DNA of 42,726 nt from Nitrospira japonica. GTDB lineage: Bacteria > Nitrospirota > Thermodesulfovibrionia > Thermodesulfovibrionales > DYHX01. The notes beneath the pieces are model-generated. The model saw only the letters and a list, made by a program, of their open reading frames with translations. It was not told the origin of the DNA and ran no database searches. Both the position numbers and the translations under genes were made by a program. The first letter of the stretch is position 1; every line of letters starts with the position of its first letter. The stretch is taken from positions 1 to 42,726 of the forward strand of contig DYHX01000007.1 of the NCBI GenBank assembly GCA_020723925.1, written 5' to 3'. Shown here piece after piece: positions 18,646 to 28,052 of this stretch.

Positions 18646-18876
18646 TTGAAGGAACAGGAGATTATTGAGCTTCTAAAAAGAGAGAATGAAGAGTTCAAAA
18701 AGATCGAGGAAGAACACAGAAATCTTGAGGGAATCCTTGTAGAGATAGACAAGAAGCTCTATCTCACACCAGAGGAAGAGGTTGAGAGGAAGAAGATTCA
18801 GAAACAGAAGCTCCTCAAGAAAGACAGGATGGCAGAGGTTATAAGGGACTATAAAAAGCGCCATTCAATCAGTTAA
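18646..18876 (+). CDS. DUF465/YdcH-like small coiled-coil protein
   Basis: 76-aa ORF: EEHRNLEGILVEIDKKLYLTPEEEVERKKIQKQKLLKKDRMAEVIRDYKK; RBS aaaggagg upstream. Confidence 0.8.
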   Translation: MKEQEIIELLKRENEEFKKIEEEHRNLEGILVEIDKKLYLTPEEEVERKKIQKQKLLKKDRMAEVIRDYKKRHSIS

Positions 18877-18905
18877 GAGTTTAAAGTTCGGAGTTCGGAG
18901 TTAAA
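18871..18905. repeat. Heptad tandem repeat (agttcgg-type)x5
   Basis: agttaag agtttaa agttcgg agttcgg agttaaa; overlaps the stop of the DUF465 gene. Confidence 0.85.
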
Positions 18906-18935
18906 ACTATAGTCAACGACAATAATAAGTAGACA

Positions 18936-18981
18936 AATCCCCCTCCATCCCCCTTTGCTAAAGGGGGACTTTAGGGGGATT
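18936..18981. repeat. C/G-rich palindromic repeat (same family as 757-833)
   Basis: aatccccctccatccccctttgctaaagggggactttagggggatt. Confidence 0.9.
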
Positions 18982-19016
18982 AATTTAAGTTGTTTACTAT
19001 AATTTGCTTATCCCCG

Positions 19017-19044
19017 AACTAATAACTCCTAACTCATAATTCAT
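19017..19044. repeat. Heptad tandem repeat (aactcct-type)x4, inverted relative to 18871-18905
   Basis: aactaat aactcct aactcat aattcat. Confidence 0.85.
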
Positions 19045-19068
19045 TAGGAGAAAGGGGTATTTATTTTT

Positions 19069-20721
19069 ATGAGAAGCGATCGCATAAAGCAAGGACTGGA
19101 GCGGGTTCCGCACAGGGCCCTTCTTTATGCAACAGGCATTCCAAAGACAGAGATGGGCAAACCATTCATCGGTGTGGCAACCAGTTTTACAGATATAATT
19201 CCTGGTCATATCGGAATGAGAGATCTCGAAAGATTCATAGAGAAAGGCATTCATACAGGGGGCGGCTATCCGTTCTTCTTCGGCATACCTGGGATATGCG
19301 ATGGCATTGCAATGGGGCACAGCGGCATGCACTATTCCCTTCCATCAAGGGAGCTAATTGCAGATATGGTCGAGACTGTGGCAGAGGCACATCGCTTCGA
19401 TGGCCTTGTCCTCCTCACAAACTGCGATAAGATAACACCCGGAATGCTTATGGCTGCTGCAAGGGTGAATATCCCGTCAATAATAGTTACAGCAGGACCG
19501 ATGCTCTCAGGCCATCTAAAGGGCAAGAGACTTTCCCTTGTGAATGATACCTTTGAGGCTATTGGAAAATATAAAAAAGGTCTTATAAAGGACGAGGAAC
19601 TCGAGACCCTTGAGATGTGTGCATGTCCTGGTGCTGGCTCATGTCAGGGAATGTATACAGCAAACACAATGGCGTGCGTTACAGAGGCTCTCGGGATGAG
19701 CCTTGCGGGCTGTGCCACTGCACTTGCTGTTTCTGCACAGAAGAGGAGGATTGCCTTTGAGAGCGGGAGGCGTGCTGTTGAACTTATCAAGAAGAATGTA
19801 ACCCCGCGGAAGATAATGACGCGGAAGGCATTCGAGAATGCAATCATGGTTGACCTTGCACTTGGAGGGTCGACAAATACAGTCCTCCATATCCCGGCTA
19901 TAGCCCATGATGCAGGCGTAAAGCTTCAACTCGAGATATTTGATCTGCTCGGCAAGGTGACTCCACATATAGCAAACATGCTCCCGGGCGGAGAGCACTA
20001 TCTTGAAGACCTTGATTATGCTGGTGGTATTCCAGCAGTTCTAAAGAGGCTGAGGGACAGGATAAAAAACAACATAACAGTAAGCGACAGGAGCATTTAT
20101 GAGATTGCAGATTCAGCAGAGGTGGTTGATGAAGAGGTCGTAAGGCCGCTGAACAAGGCATATCATAAAGAGGGTGGTATAGCCATCCTCAGGGGAAATC
20201 TTGCCCCTGAGGGAGCTGTTGTGAAGCAGTCGGCTGTGAGTAAGAATATGATGAGATTCGAGGGGACTGCAAAGGTATTCGATTCTGAGGAAGAAGGCAT
20301 GAAAGCAATTCTTACTGGAAAGATAAATTCTGGCGATGTTGTGGTAATAAGATATGAAGGTCCAAAAGGAGGCCCTGGTATGAGGGAGATGCTTTCTCCA
20401 ACCGCAACCATTGCCGGTATGGGTCTGAGTGAGTCTGTCGCTTTGATAACTGATGGGAGATTCTCGGGCGGGACAAGGGGACCATGCATAGGTCATATAT
20501 CGCCAGAGGCAATGGAGGGAGGTCCCATTGCAGTAATCATGAATGGAGATAGAATCAAGATTGATATTCCAGGAAGGAAGCTGGACCTTCTTATATCAGA
20601 TAAAGAGTTAAAGGATCGGCTTAACAAATGGAAGCCGCCAGAACCCAAGATAAAGAAGGGCTATCTTGCAAGGTATGCAAGGATGGTGAGCTCGGCGGGT
20701 GAAGGCGCTGTAATGAAATAG
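19069..20721 (+). CDS. ilvD: Dihydroxy-acid dehydratase
   Basis: [68 protein letters not shown]. Confidence 0.97.
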   Translation: MRSDRIKQGLERVPHRALLYATGIPKTEMGKPFIGVATSFTDIIPGHIGMRDLERFIEKGIHTGGGYPFFFGIPGICDGIAMGHSGMHYSLPSRELIADMVETVAEAHRFDGLVLLTNCDKITPGMLMAAARVNIPSIIVTAGPMLSGHLKGKRLSLVNDTFEAIGKYKKGLIKDEELETLEMCACPGAGSCQGMYTANTMACVTEALGMSLAGCATALAVSAQKRRIAFESGRRAVELIKKNVTPRKIMTRKAFENAIMVDLALGGSTNTVLHIPAIAHDAGVKLQLEIFDLLGKVTPHIANMLPGGEHYLEDLDYAGGIPAVLKRLRDRIKNNITVSDRSIYEIADSAEVVDEEVVRPLNKAYHKEGGIAILRGNLAPEGAVVKQSAVSKNMMRFEGTAKVFDSEEEGMKAILTGKINSGDVVVIRYEGPKGGPGMREMLSPTATIAGMGLSESVALITDGRFSGGTRGPCIGHISPEAMEGGPIAVIMNGDRIKIDIPGRKLDLLISDKELKDRLNKWKPPEPKIKKGYLARYARMVSSAGEGAVMK

Positions 20722-20725
20722 CCGC

Positions 20726-20779
20726 TGCCTTCATTCTTCTGCCTTCATTCTTCTGCCTTCATTCTTCTGCCTTCATTCC
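20726..20779. repeat. 14-bp (2x7) tandem repeat tgccttcattcttc, about 3.9 copies
   Basis: Direct reading downstream of the ilvD stop codon. Confidence 0.95.
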
Positions 20780-20859
20780 TTATCCACCTTATAGATATTC
20801 ACTTTTTTGCAACATTTTATGGTAAAATTGTAAAAAATCTGAAGGAGCTATGAAGACTT

Positions 20860-22593
20860 ATGAAGATCTCTGGTGCTGAGATTATTGTTGAGTGTCTTAA
20901 AAGGGAAGGTGTCAGGCATATTTTTGGATACCCTGGTGGCGTTGTGCTTAATATCTTTGACCTCCTTTATGACGAGAAAGACCTTCAGTTGATCCTGACA
21001 AGGCATGAGCAGGGGGCGGTGCATGCTGCGGATGGGTATGCAAGGGCGACTGGAAGGCCAGGGGTTGTGCTCGTTACATCAGGCCCGGGGGCCACAAATA
21101 CAGTCACAGGTATCGCAACAGCGTCTATGGATTCTGTGCCCCTCGTTGTTTTTTCAGGCCAGGTGCCAACCCTTCTCATAGGGAATGATGCTTTCCAGGA
21201 GGCTGATATTGTAGGAATCACAAGGCCATGCACAAAGTACAATTATCTTGCAAAGGATGTAAAAGACCTATCGAGGATAATAAAAGAGGCATTTCACATA
21301 GCAACAACAGGTAGACCAGGTCCGGTTCTGATAGACCTTCCAAAGGACGTTACAGGTTCAAAGACAGAGTTCACATGGCCAGAGATAGACATAAGGAGCT
21401 ATAACCCGACATACGAGGGCAACAAATGGATGATTACACAGGCAGCCCATCTCATTGCTAAGTCAAAAAAATCTGTGATCATATCTGGTGGAGGAGTAAT
21501 CATCTCAGGTGCCTCAAAGGAAATAAGAGAGCTTGCAGAACACACCGACATCCCTGTGACCATGACCCTCATGGGGCTTGGTTCTTTCCCGGGAACACAC
21601 CATCTTTCTCTTGGAATGCCTGGTATGCATGGCACTTACTATGCAAATAAGGCAATACAGGAATCAGACCTCATCATCGCGGTAGGAATGCGTTTTGACG
21701 ACAGGGTTACAGGCAAGGTTGATGCCTTTGCGCCCCATGCAAAGATAGTCCACATAGACATAGACCCGACCTCCATAAGGAAGAATGTGAGGGTCGATGT
21801 GCCTATAGTTGGTGATGTGAAGAGGGTTCTGACTGTCCTGAACAAGGTGCTTAAAGAAGAGGTAAAGGAGCAGTGGGAAGAGGTGAGAAGGGCCTGGCTC
21901 AAGCAGATAGATGCATGGAAGGCAGAGAGGCCGATGACCTATACTTACAGCAATGAGGTAATAAAGCCTCAGTTTGTCGTCGAGAAGATATACGAGATCA
22001 CAAAAGGCGATGCGATAATAACAACAGAGGTTGGCCAGAACCAGATGTGGACAGCCCAGTTTTATAAATTCGATAAACCAAGGACCCTGCTGTCATCAGG
22101 CGGCCTCGGCACAATGGGCTATGGATTCCCTGCAGCAATAGGCGCACAGCTTGCATTCCCGAATAAGCTTGTGATAGATATTGCCGGGGACGGGAGTATA
22201 CAGATGAATATACAAGAACTTGCAACCGCCGTGATAAACAAGTTACCTGTGAAGGTTGCGATACTCAATAATAGATACCTTGGCATGGTCAGGCAGTGGC
22301 AGGAGCTATTTTATCAGGAGAGATACTCGCATACAAAACTCGATGAAAGTGTGCCTGATTTTGTTAAAATTGCCGAGGCTTACAATGCCGTTGGTCTAAG
22401 GGCAACAAAGCCGAGCGAGGTGGAGCCAGTCCTCAAGGAGGCATTCAAGACAAAAAAACCAGTATTTATGGATTTTATAGTCGACTGGAAGGAAAAGGTA
22501 TATCCAATGGTGCCTCCAGGCGCACCCATAGATCAGATGATGTTTGAGGAACCTGAAAAGAAACCTGAGAAAAAACTCAAGGTAGTGAAATAA
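20860..22593 (+). CDS. ilvB: Acetolactate synthase large subunit
   Basis: [65 protein letters not shown]. Confidence 0.97.
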   Translation: MKISGAEIIVECLKREGVRHIFGYPGGVVLNIFDLLYDEKDLQLILTRHEQGAVHAADGYARATGRPGVVLVTSGPGATNTVTGIATASMDSVPLVVFSGQVPTLLIGNDAFQEADIVGITRPCTKYNYLAKDVKDLSRIIKEAFHIATTGRPGPVLIDLPKDVTGSKTEFTWPEIDIRSYNPTYEGNKWMITQAAHLIAKSKKSVIISGGGVIISGASKEIRELAEHTDIPVTMTLMGLGSFPGTHHLSLGMPGMHGTYYANKAIQESDLIIAVGMRFDDRVTGKVDAFAPHAKIVHIDIDPTSIRKNVRVDVPIVGDVKRVLTVLNKVLKEEVKEQWEEVRRAWLKQIDAWKAERPMTYTYSNEVIKPQFVVEKIYEITKGDAIITTEVGQNQMWTAQFYKFDKPRTLLSSGGLGTMGYGFPAAIGAQLAFPNKLVIDIAGDGSIQMNIQELATAVINKLPVKVAILNNRYLGMVRQWQELFYQERYSHTKLDESVPDFVKIAEAYNAVGLRATKPSEVEPVLKEAFKTKKPVFMDFIVDWKEKVYPMVPPGAPIDQMMFEEPEKKPEKKLKVVK

Positions 22594-22662
22594 AGACAGT
22601 GACAAGTGGTGCGTAACAATATTAGGAAGCTGAGGGAAGTTGAGAATGTGAGACATCCCAAC

Positions 22663-22711
22663 CTCACCGCTTCTCATCTTCACTTCGTTACTCGCCACTC
22701 ATTACTTTAGT
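22663..22711. repeat. Degenerate heptad repeat forming an imperfect hairpin with 22634-22653
   Basis: ctcaccg cttctca tcttcac ttcgtta ctcgcca ctcatta ctttag; GAAGttGAGAAtgtGAG pairs with CTCaccgcTTCTCatCTTC. Confidence 0.6.
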
Positions 22712-22727
22712 TATACGAGGAGAAGAT

Positions 22728-23219
22728 ATGAGACATACTATTTCTGTTCTTGTTGAGAATAAATTTGGTGTGCTTTCAAGGGTTTCAGGGCTCTTCAGCG
22801 GGAGGGGTTACAACATAGAGAGCCTTTCTGTTGGGGAGACTATCGACCCACAGATATCCCTTATGACCATAGTTACAGGCGGCGATGACTGGGTGATAGA
22901 GCAGATTACAAAGCAACTTAACAAGCTCATAGATGTGATCAAGATTACTGATATGACAGAACTTGACCATGTCGAGCGTGAGATGGTCCTGATAAAAGTA
23001 ACCCCCAGACAGCAGGATAAGGCAGAGGTGCTGAATCTAACAGAGATATTTCGTGGCAGGATAGTGGATTCAAGTCAGAGGACTTATACTATAGAGATTA
23101 CAGGGGATGAGAAGAAGATAGAGGCATTTGTTGAGCTAATGAAACCTATGGGGATAAAGGAATTCGTGAGGACAGGTAAGGTCGCCATAGCAAGAGAGGG
23201 AGTAAAGAAGAAGCAGTAA
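22728..23219 (+). CDS. ilvH: Acetolactate synthase small subunit
   Basis: ACT domain: MRHTISVLVENKFGVLSRVSGLFSGRGYNIESLSVGETIDPQISLMTIVTGGDD. Confidence 0.97.
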   Translation: MRHTISVLVENKFGVLSRVSGLFSGRGYNIESLSVGETIDPQISLMTIVTGGDDWVIEQITKQLNKLIDVIKITDMTELDHVEREMVLIKVTPRQQDKAEVLNLTEIFRGRIVDSSQRTYTIEITGDEKKIEAFVELMKPMGIKEFVRTGKVAIAREGVKKKQ

Positions 23220-23277
23220 GTGGCTAAAATAGAACTTTATCTAAAGAGATTAGTTTTGAGATTAAATGAGGTGGATA

Positions 23278-23634
23278 ATGGAGACATTAAAAGTTCTTTT
23301 TCATGTGAGTGAGCCTGACAGGTGGAAGGTGGCTTTAGGCAATATCACCAATCTCATAAAGGATGTTGGCGAGGGCAATGTTGATGTTGAAGTTCTTGCA
23401 AATGGCCCATCGGTTTCTGCCTATGTGGATTCTGAACTGATTGACATAATGAAAGGTCTTGCTGAAAAGAATGTCAGGTTTGTTGCATGCAGGAACTCTC
23501 TTAAAAAGATGTGTGCGGATGACATTATATGCATAGATGAGGATAAGCTTCCTTCTTTCATCGAGGTAGTCCCTGCCGGGATAACTGAGATTATAAAGAA
23601 GCAGGCTGAGGGCTATGCCTATGTAAAGCCATAG
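23278..23634 (+). CDS. DsrE/DsrF-like family protein
   Basis: KVLFHVSEPDRWKVALGNITNLIKDVG..VDVEVLANGPSV..VRFVACRNSLKK; start taken at METLK. Confidence 0.8.
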   Translation: METLKVLFHVSEPDRWKVALGNITNLIKDVGEGNVDVEVLANGPSVSAYVDSELIDIMKGLAEKNVRFVACRNSLKKMCADDIICIDEDKLPSFIEVVPAGITEIIKKQAEGYAYVKP

Positions 23635-23768
23635 AACTCATCAAATTCAAAAATTACCCAAACCTGCAATGCCTGCCAAGTTATCGCTGGAAAATTCGAC
23701 TTTCAAATGGAATAAAACTTATTTTTATATGATAAAGATGCCTAAGGGGAAAAACAGAAAGGAGTGAA

Positions 23769-24590
23769 ATGAGATTATTTAAAAGTCTTTTGCTATCAGT
23801 ATTAGTTCTATCAGTGGTCAGTGTACCAGCAGTATCTGCTGAGACAAGGATACGCTGTGCATCTACAACCAGCACTCAGAATTCAGGGTTGTTTGATTAC
23901 ATCCTGCCGATATTTGAAAAAAAGACAGGGATAAAAGTTGATGTGGTGGGTGTTGGGACAGGTGCTGCCCTTGAGATAGGCAAAAGAGGAGATTGCGATG
24001 TGGTCTTTGTCCATGCAGAGGAATTTGAGTTAAAGGCGTTAAAGGAAGGTTATTTTGTAAATCGTTACGATGTTATGTATAACGATTTTATTATCATTGG
24101 ACCATCCAATGACCTTGCAAAGATAAAAGACATGAAATCAGCTTCTGATGCGTTCAAAAGGATTACTGAAACTAACTATTTTTTTGTATCGAGGGGTGAC
24201 AGATCAGGAACCCATATAAAAGAGTTATCTATCTGGAAGAAGGCCGGAATTGAGCCCAAAGGTCAGAAATGGTATTTAGAGGTTGGTCAGGGCATGGAAA
24301 AGACCCAGAGGGTCGCCAATGAAAAAAAGGCATATACACTCACAGATAGAGGCACATGGCTTGCGACAAAAGATAAGGACAAGCTGGAAATGTCAATTGT
24401 TCTTGAAGGCGACCCAATACTTTTTAACCAGTATGGTATTATGGCTGTAAATCCTGAGAGGCACAGACATGTTAAATACAAAGAGGCTATGGAGTTTGTA
24501 ATCTGGATTATTTCTCAGGAAGGGCAGAAGGCTATTGCTGATTTTAAAGACAAAAACAGCAACCAACTTTTTATACCAAATGCAAAATAA
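23769..24590 (+). CDS. tupA: Tungstate ABC transporter, substrate-binding protein
   Basis: Signal peptide; RCASTTSTQNSGLFDYILPIFEKKTGIKVDVVGVGTGAALEIGKRGDCDVVFVHA. Confidence 0.93.
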   Translation: MRLFKSLLLSVLVLSVVSVPAVSAETRIRCASTTSTQNSGLFDYILPIFEKKTGIKVDVVGVGTGAALEIGKRGDCDVVFVHAEEFELKALKEGYFVNRYDVMYNDFIIIGPSNDLAKIKDMKSASDAFKRITETNYFFVSRGDRSGTHIKELSIWKKAGIEPKGQKWYLEVGQGMEKTQRVANEKKAYTLTDRGTWLATKDKDKLEMSIVLEGDPILFNQYGIMAVNPERHRHVKYKEAMEFVIWIISQEGQKAIADFKDKNSNQLFIPNAK

Positions 24591-24646
24591 GCACGCATCA
24601 ATGAATTTGTATAATGTCTATAGAATCTTTGCATCTTCTCTTTAAT

Positions 24647-24863
24647 ATGGATAGCGAGCGTATTCCCGCAGCTTGCTGTGGGGTTTAGCGAGCGAATATA
24701 AAAGTGAAGCTCCTGACTAAAGTCAGGGCTTCCATGCAAGGAAAAAGTATTATTTAGATAGCTGGCTTTCATCTCCGACTAAAAGTCGGAGCTTTCAGCC
24801 AGCATCCATGTAATAATTCCTTGCATTAAGATTCCCTGTAGCTTGCTACAGGGAATCTTCAAT
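24647..24863 (+). repeat. Copy A of a modular multi-hairpin element (about 217 bp) between tupA and tupB
   Basis: Hairpins cccgcagcttgctgtgggg, gaagctcctgactaaagtcagggcttc, agctggctttcatctccgactaaaagtcggagctttcagccagc, gattccctgtagcttgctacagggaatc; near-identical to the reverse complement of 36956-37173. Confidence 0.95.
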
Positions 24864-24873
24864 ACAGAACAAA

Positions 24874-25575
24874 ATGGATTCAATCATATCAGGCTTTGTA
24901 AAAGCATTCTCTCTAATCTTTCATCTTGATAAAGAGCTTCTCGGAATTATTTTTTTATCACTTAAGGTATCAGGGCTGGCACTTATTATTGCTGCAGCCA
25001 TCGGCCTGCCATTCGGGGCCATCATCGGCCTTAGAAGGTTTTATGGAAGGGACTTAATAATCAGCGTCCTGAACACCTTCATGGGCCTTCCGCCTGTTGT
25101 GGTTGGACTCTCCCTTTATCTTATCCTTTCAAGGAGTGGGCCCCTTGGTTTCATGGGATTACTATATACACCTTCAGCAATGGCTACAGCCCAGAGCATT
25201 CTTGCATTTCCTATTGTGGCATCCCTCTGTCATTCAGCTATTGTGAGTGTTGACCCGATTATAAAACAGGCTTCAGTGACCCTTGGTGCAACACCTTTAC
25301 AGGTGACAATTACTATAATGAAAGAGGCAAGGTATGGGATAATGTCAGGGGTAATTGCAGCATTCGGAAGGGTAATGGCAGAAGTGGGCGCAATACTTAT
25401 CGTTGGCGGAAATATTGCTGGCTACACCAGGGTCATGACAACTACCATTGCCCTTGAGACAGACAAAGGGAATTTTGAGCTTGCACTTGCCCTGGGGATA
25501 GTTCTCCTTGCAATATCTCTCATGATAAACATGGTTCTTCATTATGTACAGAAGCTGGGTGTAAGGACAAAATGA
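24874..25575 (+). CDS. tupB: Tungstate ABC transporter permease
   Basis: Permease signature EARYGIMSGVIAAFGRVMAEVGAILIVGGNIAGYTRVMTTTIALET. Confidence 0.92.
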   Translation: MDSIISGFVKAFSLIFHLDKELLGIIFLSLKVSGLALIIAAAIGLPFGAIIGLRRFYGRDLIISVLNTFMGLPPVVVGLSLYLILSRSGPLGFMGLLYTPSAMATAQSILAFPIVASLCHSAIVSVDPIIKQASVTLGATPLQVTITIMKEARYGIMSGVIAAFGRVMAEVGAILIVGGNIAGYTRVMTTTIALETDKGNFELALALGIVLLAISLMINMVLHYVQKLGVRTK

Positions 25576-26303
25576 GTGAACTCGGACTAACCATAAAGGA
25601 AATTAAAAAAAGCTATAACGGCAAGGTGGTGTTGAATGATTGCTCCTTTGTATTCGACAGGGGAAAGACTCACGTAATCATTGGCCCGAACGGAAGCGGG
25701 AAATCAACACTCCTGAGGATATCTGCCCTTCTCGAATATCCAGACGAAGGGAAGGTCATTTATCATGATGATTACAAAACCTTTGAGGATAATGTTGAGC
25801 TTTATAGGAGGATAACCCTTGTCTTTCCCAAAGGAGGACTTTTTAATATAACGGTGTTCAAGAATGCTGCCTACGGGCTTAAGTTAAGGAGGATCAATAA
25901 AGGAGAGGTAGAAAAAAAAGTTGAAGATGCATTAAGGGATGTGGGATTGTGGGAGAAGAGGAATCAAAATGCTCTTACACTCTCAACAGGTGAGGGACAG
26001 AGGCTTGCCCTTGCAAGGGCAATGGTTCTCAACCCGGATGTCCTATTCCTTGATGAGCCAACAGCATCCCTTGACCCGAGAAACACTTCGATTATTGAAG
26101 AGATAATCAGTAATATAAAGAGAAGGTACATGCCCACCATAATAATGGTCACCCACAATATGTTCCAGGCCCAGAGGCTTGCAGACAGTGTCATCTTCGT
26201 GTATGAAGGCCAGATCGTAGACGGCGGCCCGGGCAATAAATTTTTTGAAAACCCAACAGACGAAAGGGCGTATAAATTTATAACAGGACAGATGGTTTAT
26301 TAG
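25572..26303 (+). CDS. tupC: Tungstate ABC transporter ATP-binding protein
   Basis: Walker A IGPNGSGKSTLLR, signature LSTGEGQRLALARA, Walker B VLFLDEPTASLD; 4-bp overlap with tupB. Confidence 0.93.
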   Translation: MSELGLTIKEIKKSYNGKVVLNDCSFVFDRGKTHVIIGPNGSGKSTLLRISALLEYPDEGKVIYHDDYKTFEDNVELYRRITLVFPKGGLFNITVFKNAAYGLKLRRINKGEVEKKVEDALRDVGLWEKRNQNALTLSTGEGQRLALARAMVLNPDVLFLDEPTASLDPRNTSIIEEIISNIKRRYMPTIIMVTHNMFQAQRLADSVIFVYEGQIVDGGPGNKFFENPTDERAYKFITGQMVY

Positions 26304-26330
26304 TAGGAACATGGCATGCCATGTTCCTAC
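26303..26330. repeat. Perfect 28-bp palindrome GTAGGAACATGGCATGCCATGTTCCTAC overlapping the tupC stop codon
   Basis: Left half GTAGGAACATGGCA is the exact reverse complement of TGCCATGTTCCTAC. Confidence 0.95.
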
Positions 26331-26370
26331 CTTGCTTGTAATTCAAAACAATTTCTTTTATCCTAATGCC

Positions 26371-27042
26371 ATGGTTGAATTAAATAAGATAGCGATTTTC
26401 AGCAGCCTCAGTGATTCTGATCTGAAGGAGATAAGCCCTTATCTTATCCCGGCTAAATTCAAAAAAAAAGAAATTATTTTCTCAGAGGGTGACCAGTCAG
26501 AGTGGTTTTATATCGTTACAATCGGAAAGGTCAAGATCACAAAACTCTCTCATGAGGGTAGAGAGATTATCCTTGAACTTATATCTCCAATGGATTTTTT
26601 TGGAGGCCTTGCAGTACTTAGAGGTTTCCCATATCCAGCAAATGCAGTTGCGATGGAGGATACAGAGGTTCTAAAGATTTCAAGAAGCAACCTGCTGAGG
26701 CTTCTGGATAGGTTTCCTAATCTGATGTTCTGCATGGCAGCTAACATCGGCGACAGAATAAAGAACTCTCATGAGACCCTTAAAAATATAGCCCTCGAAA
26801 GAGTTGAATCAAGGATCGCATCACTTCTTATAAAACTTTCTGATAAGGCAGGTAAAATGGCCGATGATGGTATTATCATCGACCTAAAGCTTACCAAACA
26901 GGACATAGCTGAGATGGTGGGCACAACTGTTGAGACATCCATAAGGACCATGAGCAAGTTCAAAAAACTCAACCTTATCACAAGTAAGGCAGGGAAGATA
27001 GTAATCAAGGATATAGATAAACTAAAGTCCTTAGGCTATTAA
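26371..27042 (+). CDS. Crp/Fnr-family transcriptional regulator
   Basis: cNMP-binding fold (IIFSEGDQSEWFYIVTIGKVKI..GREIILELISPMDFFGG) and HTH (LTKQDIAEMVGTTVETSIRTMSKFKKLNLI); start set to MVELNK, downstream of the palindrome. Confidence 0.93.
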   Translation: MVELNKIAIFSSLSDSDLKEISPYLIPAKFKKKEIIFSEGDQSEWFYIVTIGKVKITKLSHEGREIILELISPMDFFGGLAVLRGFPYPANAVAMEDTEVLKISRSNLLRLLDRFPNLMFCMAANIGDRIKNSHETLKNIALERVESRIASLLIKLSDKAGKMADDGIIIDLKLTKQDIAEMVGTTVETSIRTMSKFKKLNLITSKAGKIVIKDIDKLKSLGY

Positions 27043-27452
27043 CCACGTGTCTCCTTTGCATACAGGGTTGCAATCATATTATAGAAGAAGAGGAAAATCG
27101 ATAGGATCTCAATCAGACCTGACGCAACTGTGAGTCCCCTATATGCCGATACTTCGGGATTAAAAGTTCCAAGAGTGTAAAACAGAAGCATTCCAACCAG
27201 TCCAATATTAGCAAGCCAGAACTGTGTCTCTCCCATCTTTGGGCTCTTCAATGGCTTTCCAGAGAACCTTGGCAGTATATGGTAACCAACACCAAATATC
27301 ATCATCGATACCCAGCCGAGCATATTGAGATGGGAATGGACGAACTTCAGATGTAGTAGCGATGGATTACCGAGCATCAGTATGCCGAGTAAAGATGCTA
27401 TGGCAAGGTAGATGATACTCATACTAATAAAGTTTTTTACGAATCTGTCCAT
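27039..27452 (-). CDS. Small (137 aa) heme-copper-oxidase subunit I-like membrane protein
   Basis: 4 TM segments; LKFVHSHLNMLGWVSMMIFGVGYHILPRFSGKPL resembles CcoN/NorB-type helices with His residues. Confidence 0.7.
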   Translation of the reverse strand: MDRFVKNFISMSIIYLAIASLLGILMLGNPSLLHLKFVHSHLNMLGWVSMMIFGVGYHILPRFSGKPLKSPKMGETQFWLANIGLVGMLLFYTLGTFNPEVSAYRGLTVASGLIEILSIFLFFYNMIATLYAKETRG

Positions 27453-27514
27453 AAACCTTCCTCCTTATTGTATTAAGTTTCTTACCCTATATTAATTCAT
27501 AAAATTCCGGTGTG

Positions 27515-27532
27515 TTATGATGCATGTCATAA
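27515..27532. promoter_or_regulatory. Candidate Crp/Fnr-type operator
   Basis: TTATGA-TGCATG-TCATAA palindrome, about 63 bp upstream of the start of 27039-27452. Confidence 0.6.
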
Positions 27533-27626
27533 ATGAAACTATAGTTTCACACGGAAATAACCTCTTTAACCACGAATACCACTAAATCATCATAAATCAT
27601 AATTTCTAAACTCTAAACAAATCAAT

Positions 27627-27657
27627 GGTTCGACAAGCTCACAGCTCATCCTGAACC
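27627..27657. repeat. Dispersed inverted repeat GGTTCGACAAGCTCAC...ATCCTGAACC
   Basis: ggttcgacaagctcacagctcatcctgaacc; terminal GGTTC/GAACC. Confidence 0.5.
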
Positions 27658-27736
27658 AGTCAAAAGATTTTTTGGCAGACTAACCATAGTGAGATTGTAG
27701 GAAACAATGGACAGGATTCCAAGAAAATTTTATGTA

Positions 27737-27754
27737 GTATGATACAGGTCATAA
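27737..27754. promoter_or_regulatory. Candidate Crp/Fnr-type operator
   Basis: GTATGA-TACAGG-TCATAA, same architecture as 27515-27532, about 74 bp upstream of the DUF1858 gene. Confidence 0.6.
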
Positions 27755-27827
27755 AACTTGTATAACTATCCATATATACTTAAAGTCATCCAGATAATAA
27801 TTTACCGAAAAAGGAGGAAGATAATTA

Positions 27828-28052
27828 ATGGAAGCAACAGAAAAGAAGGTGACAAAGGATTCGATCATCGGTGACGTCATCAAAAAAAGCCCTGCTGCAA
27901 GGAAGGTGATTGAGAAGTATTTTGGAGGTGGCTGTTTCACATGTCCAGGGATCAATATGGAATCCATCTCGTTCGGTTCCATGATGCACAACATTGACCC
28001 GGAAAAGATTATCAAAGAGATTAACGAACTGGAGGATAATAATGGAAGTTAA
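27828..28052 (+). CDS. DUF1858 domain protein
   Basis: SIIGDVIKKSPAARKVIEKYFGGGCFTCPGINMESISFGSMMHNIDPEKIIKEIN. Confidence 0.88.
   Translation: MEATEKKVTKDSIIGDVIKKSPAARKVIEKYFGGGCFTCPGINMESISFGSMMHNIDPEKIIKEINELEDNNGS

Noticed and set aside
19332-20512. Multiple antisense ORFs across ilvD
   Set aside because: Shadow ORFs opposite a strongly coding gene
23636-23657. Possible heptad tract aactcatcaaattcaaaaattac
   Set aside because: Too short and A-rich to distinguish from chance
24515-24772. Minus-strand ORF of 85 aa
   Set aside because: Product of repeat copy A plus antisense of the tupA 3' end
26311-26370. Extended N-terminus MACHVPTLLVIQNNFFYPNA for the Crp/Fnr regulator
   Set aside because: Start codon lies inside the 28-bp palindrome; family homology starts at about MVELNKIAIFSSLSD (26371)
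27576-27617. Possible heptad tract (taaatcatcataaatcataatttctaaactctaaac)
   Set aside because: Only two clean 7-bp units; the other spacing is 10 bp, so not counted in the family
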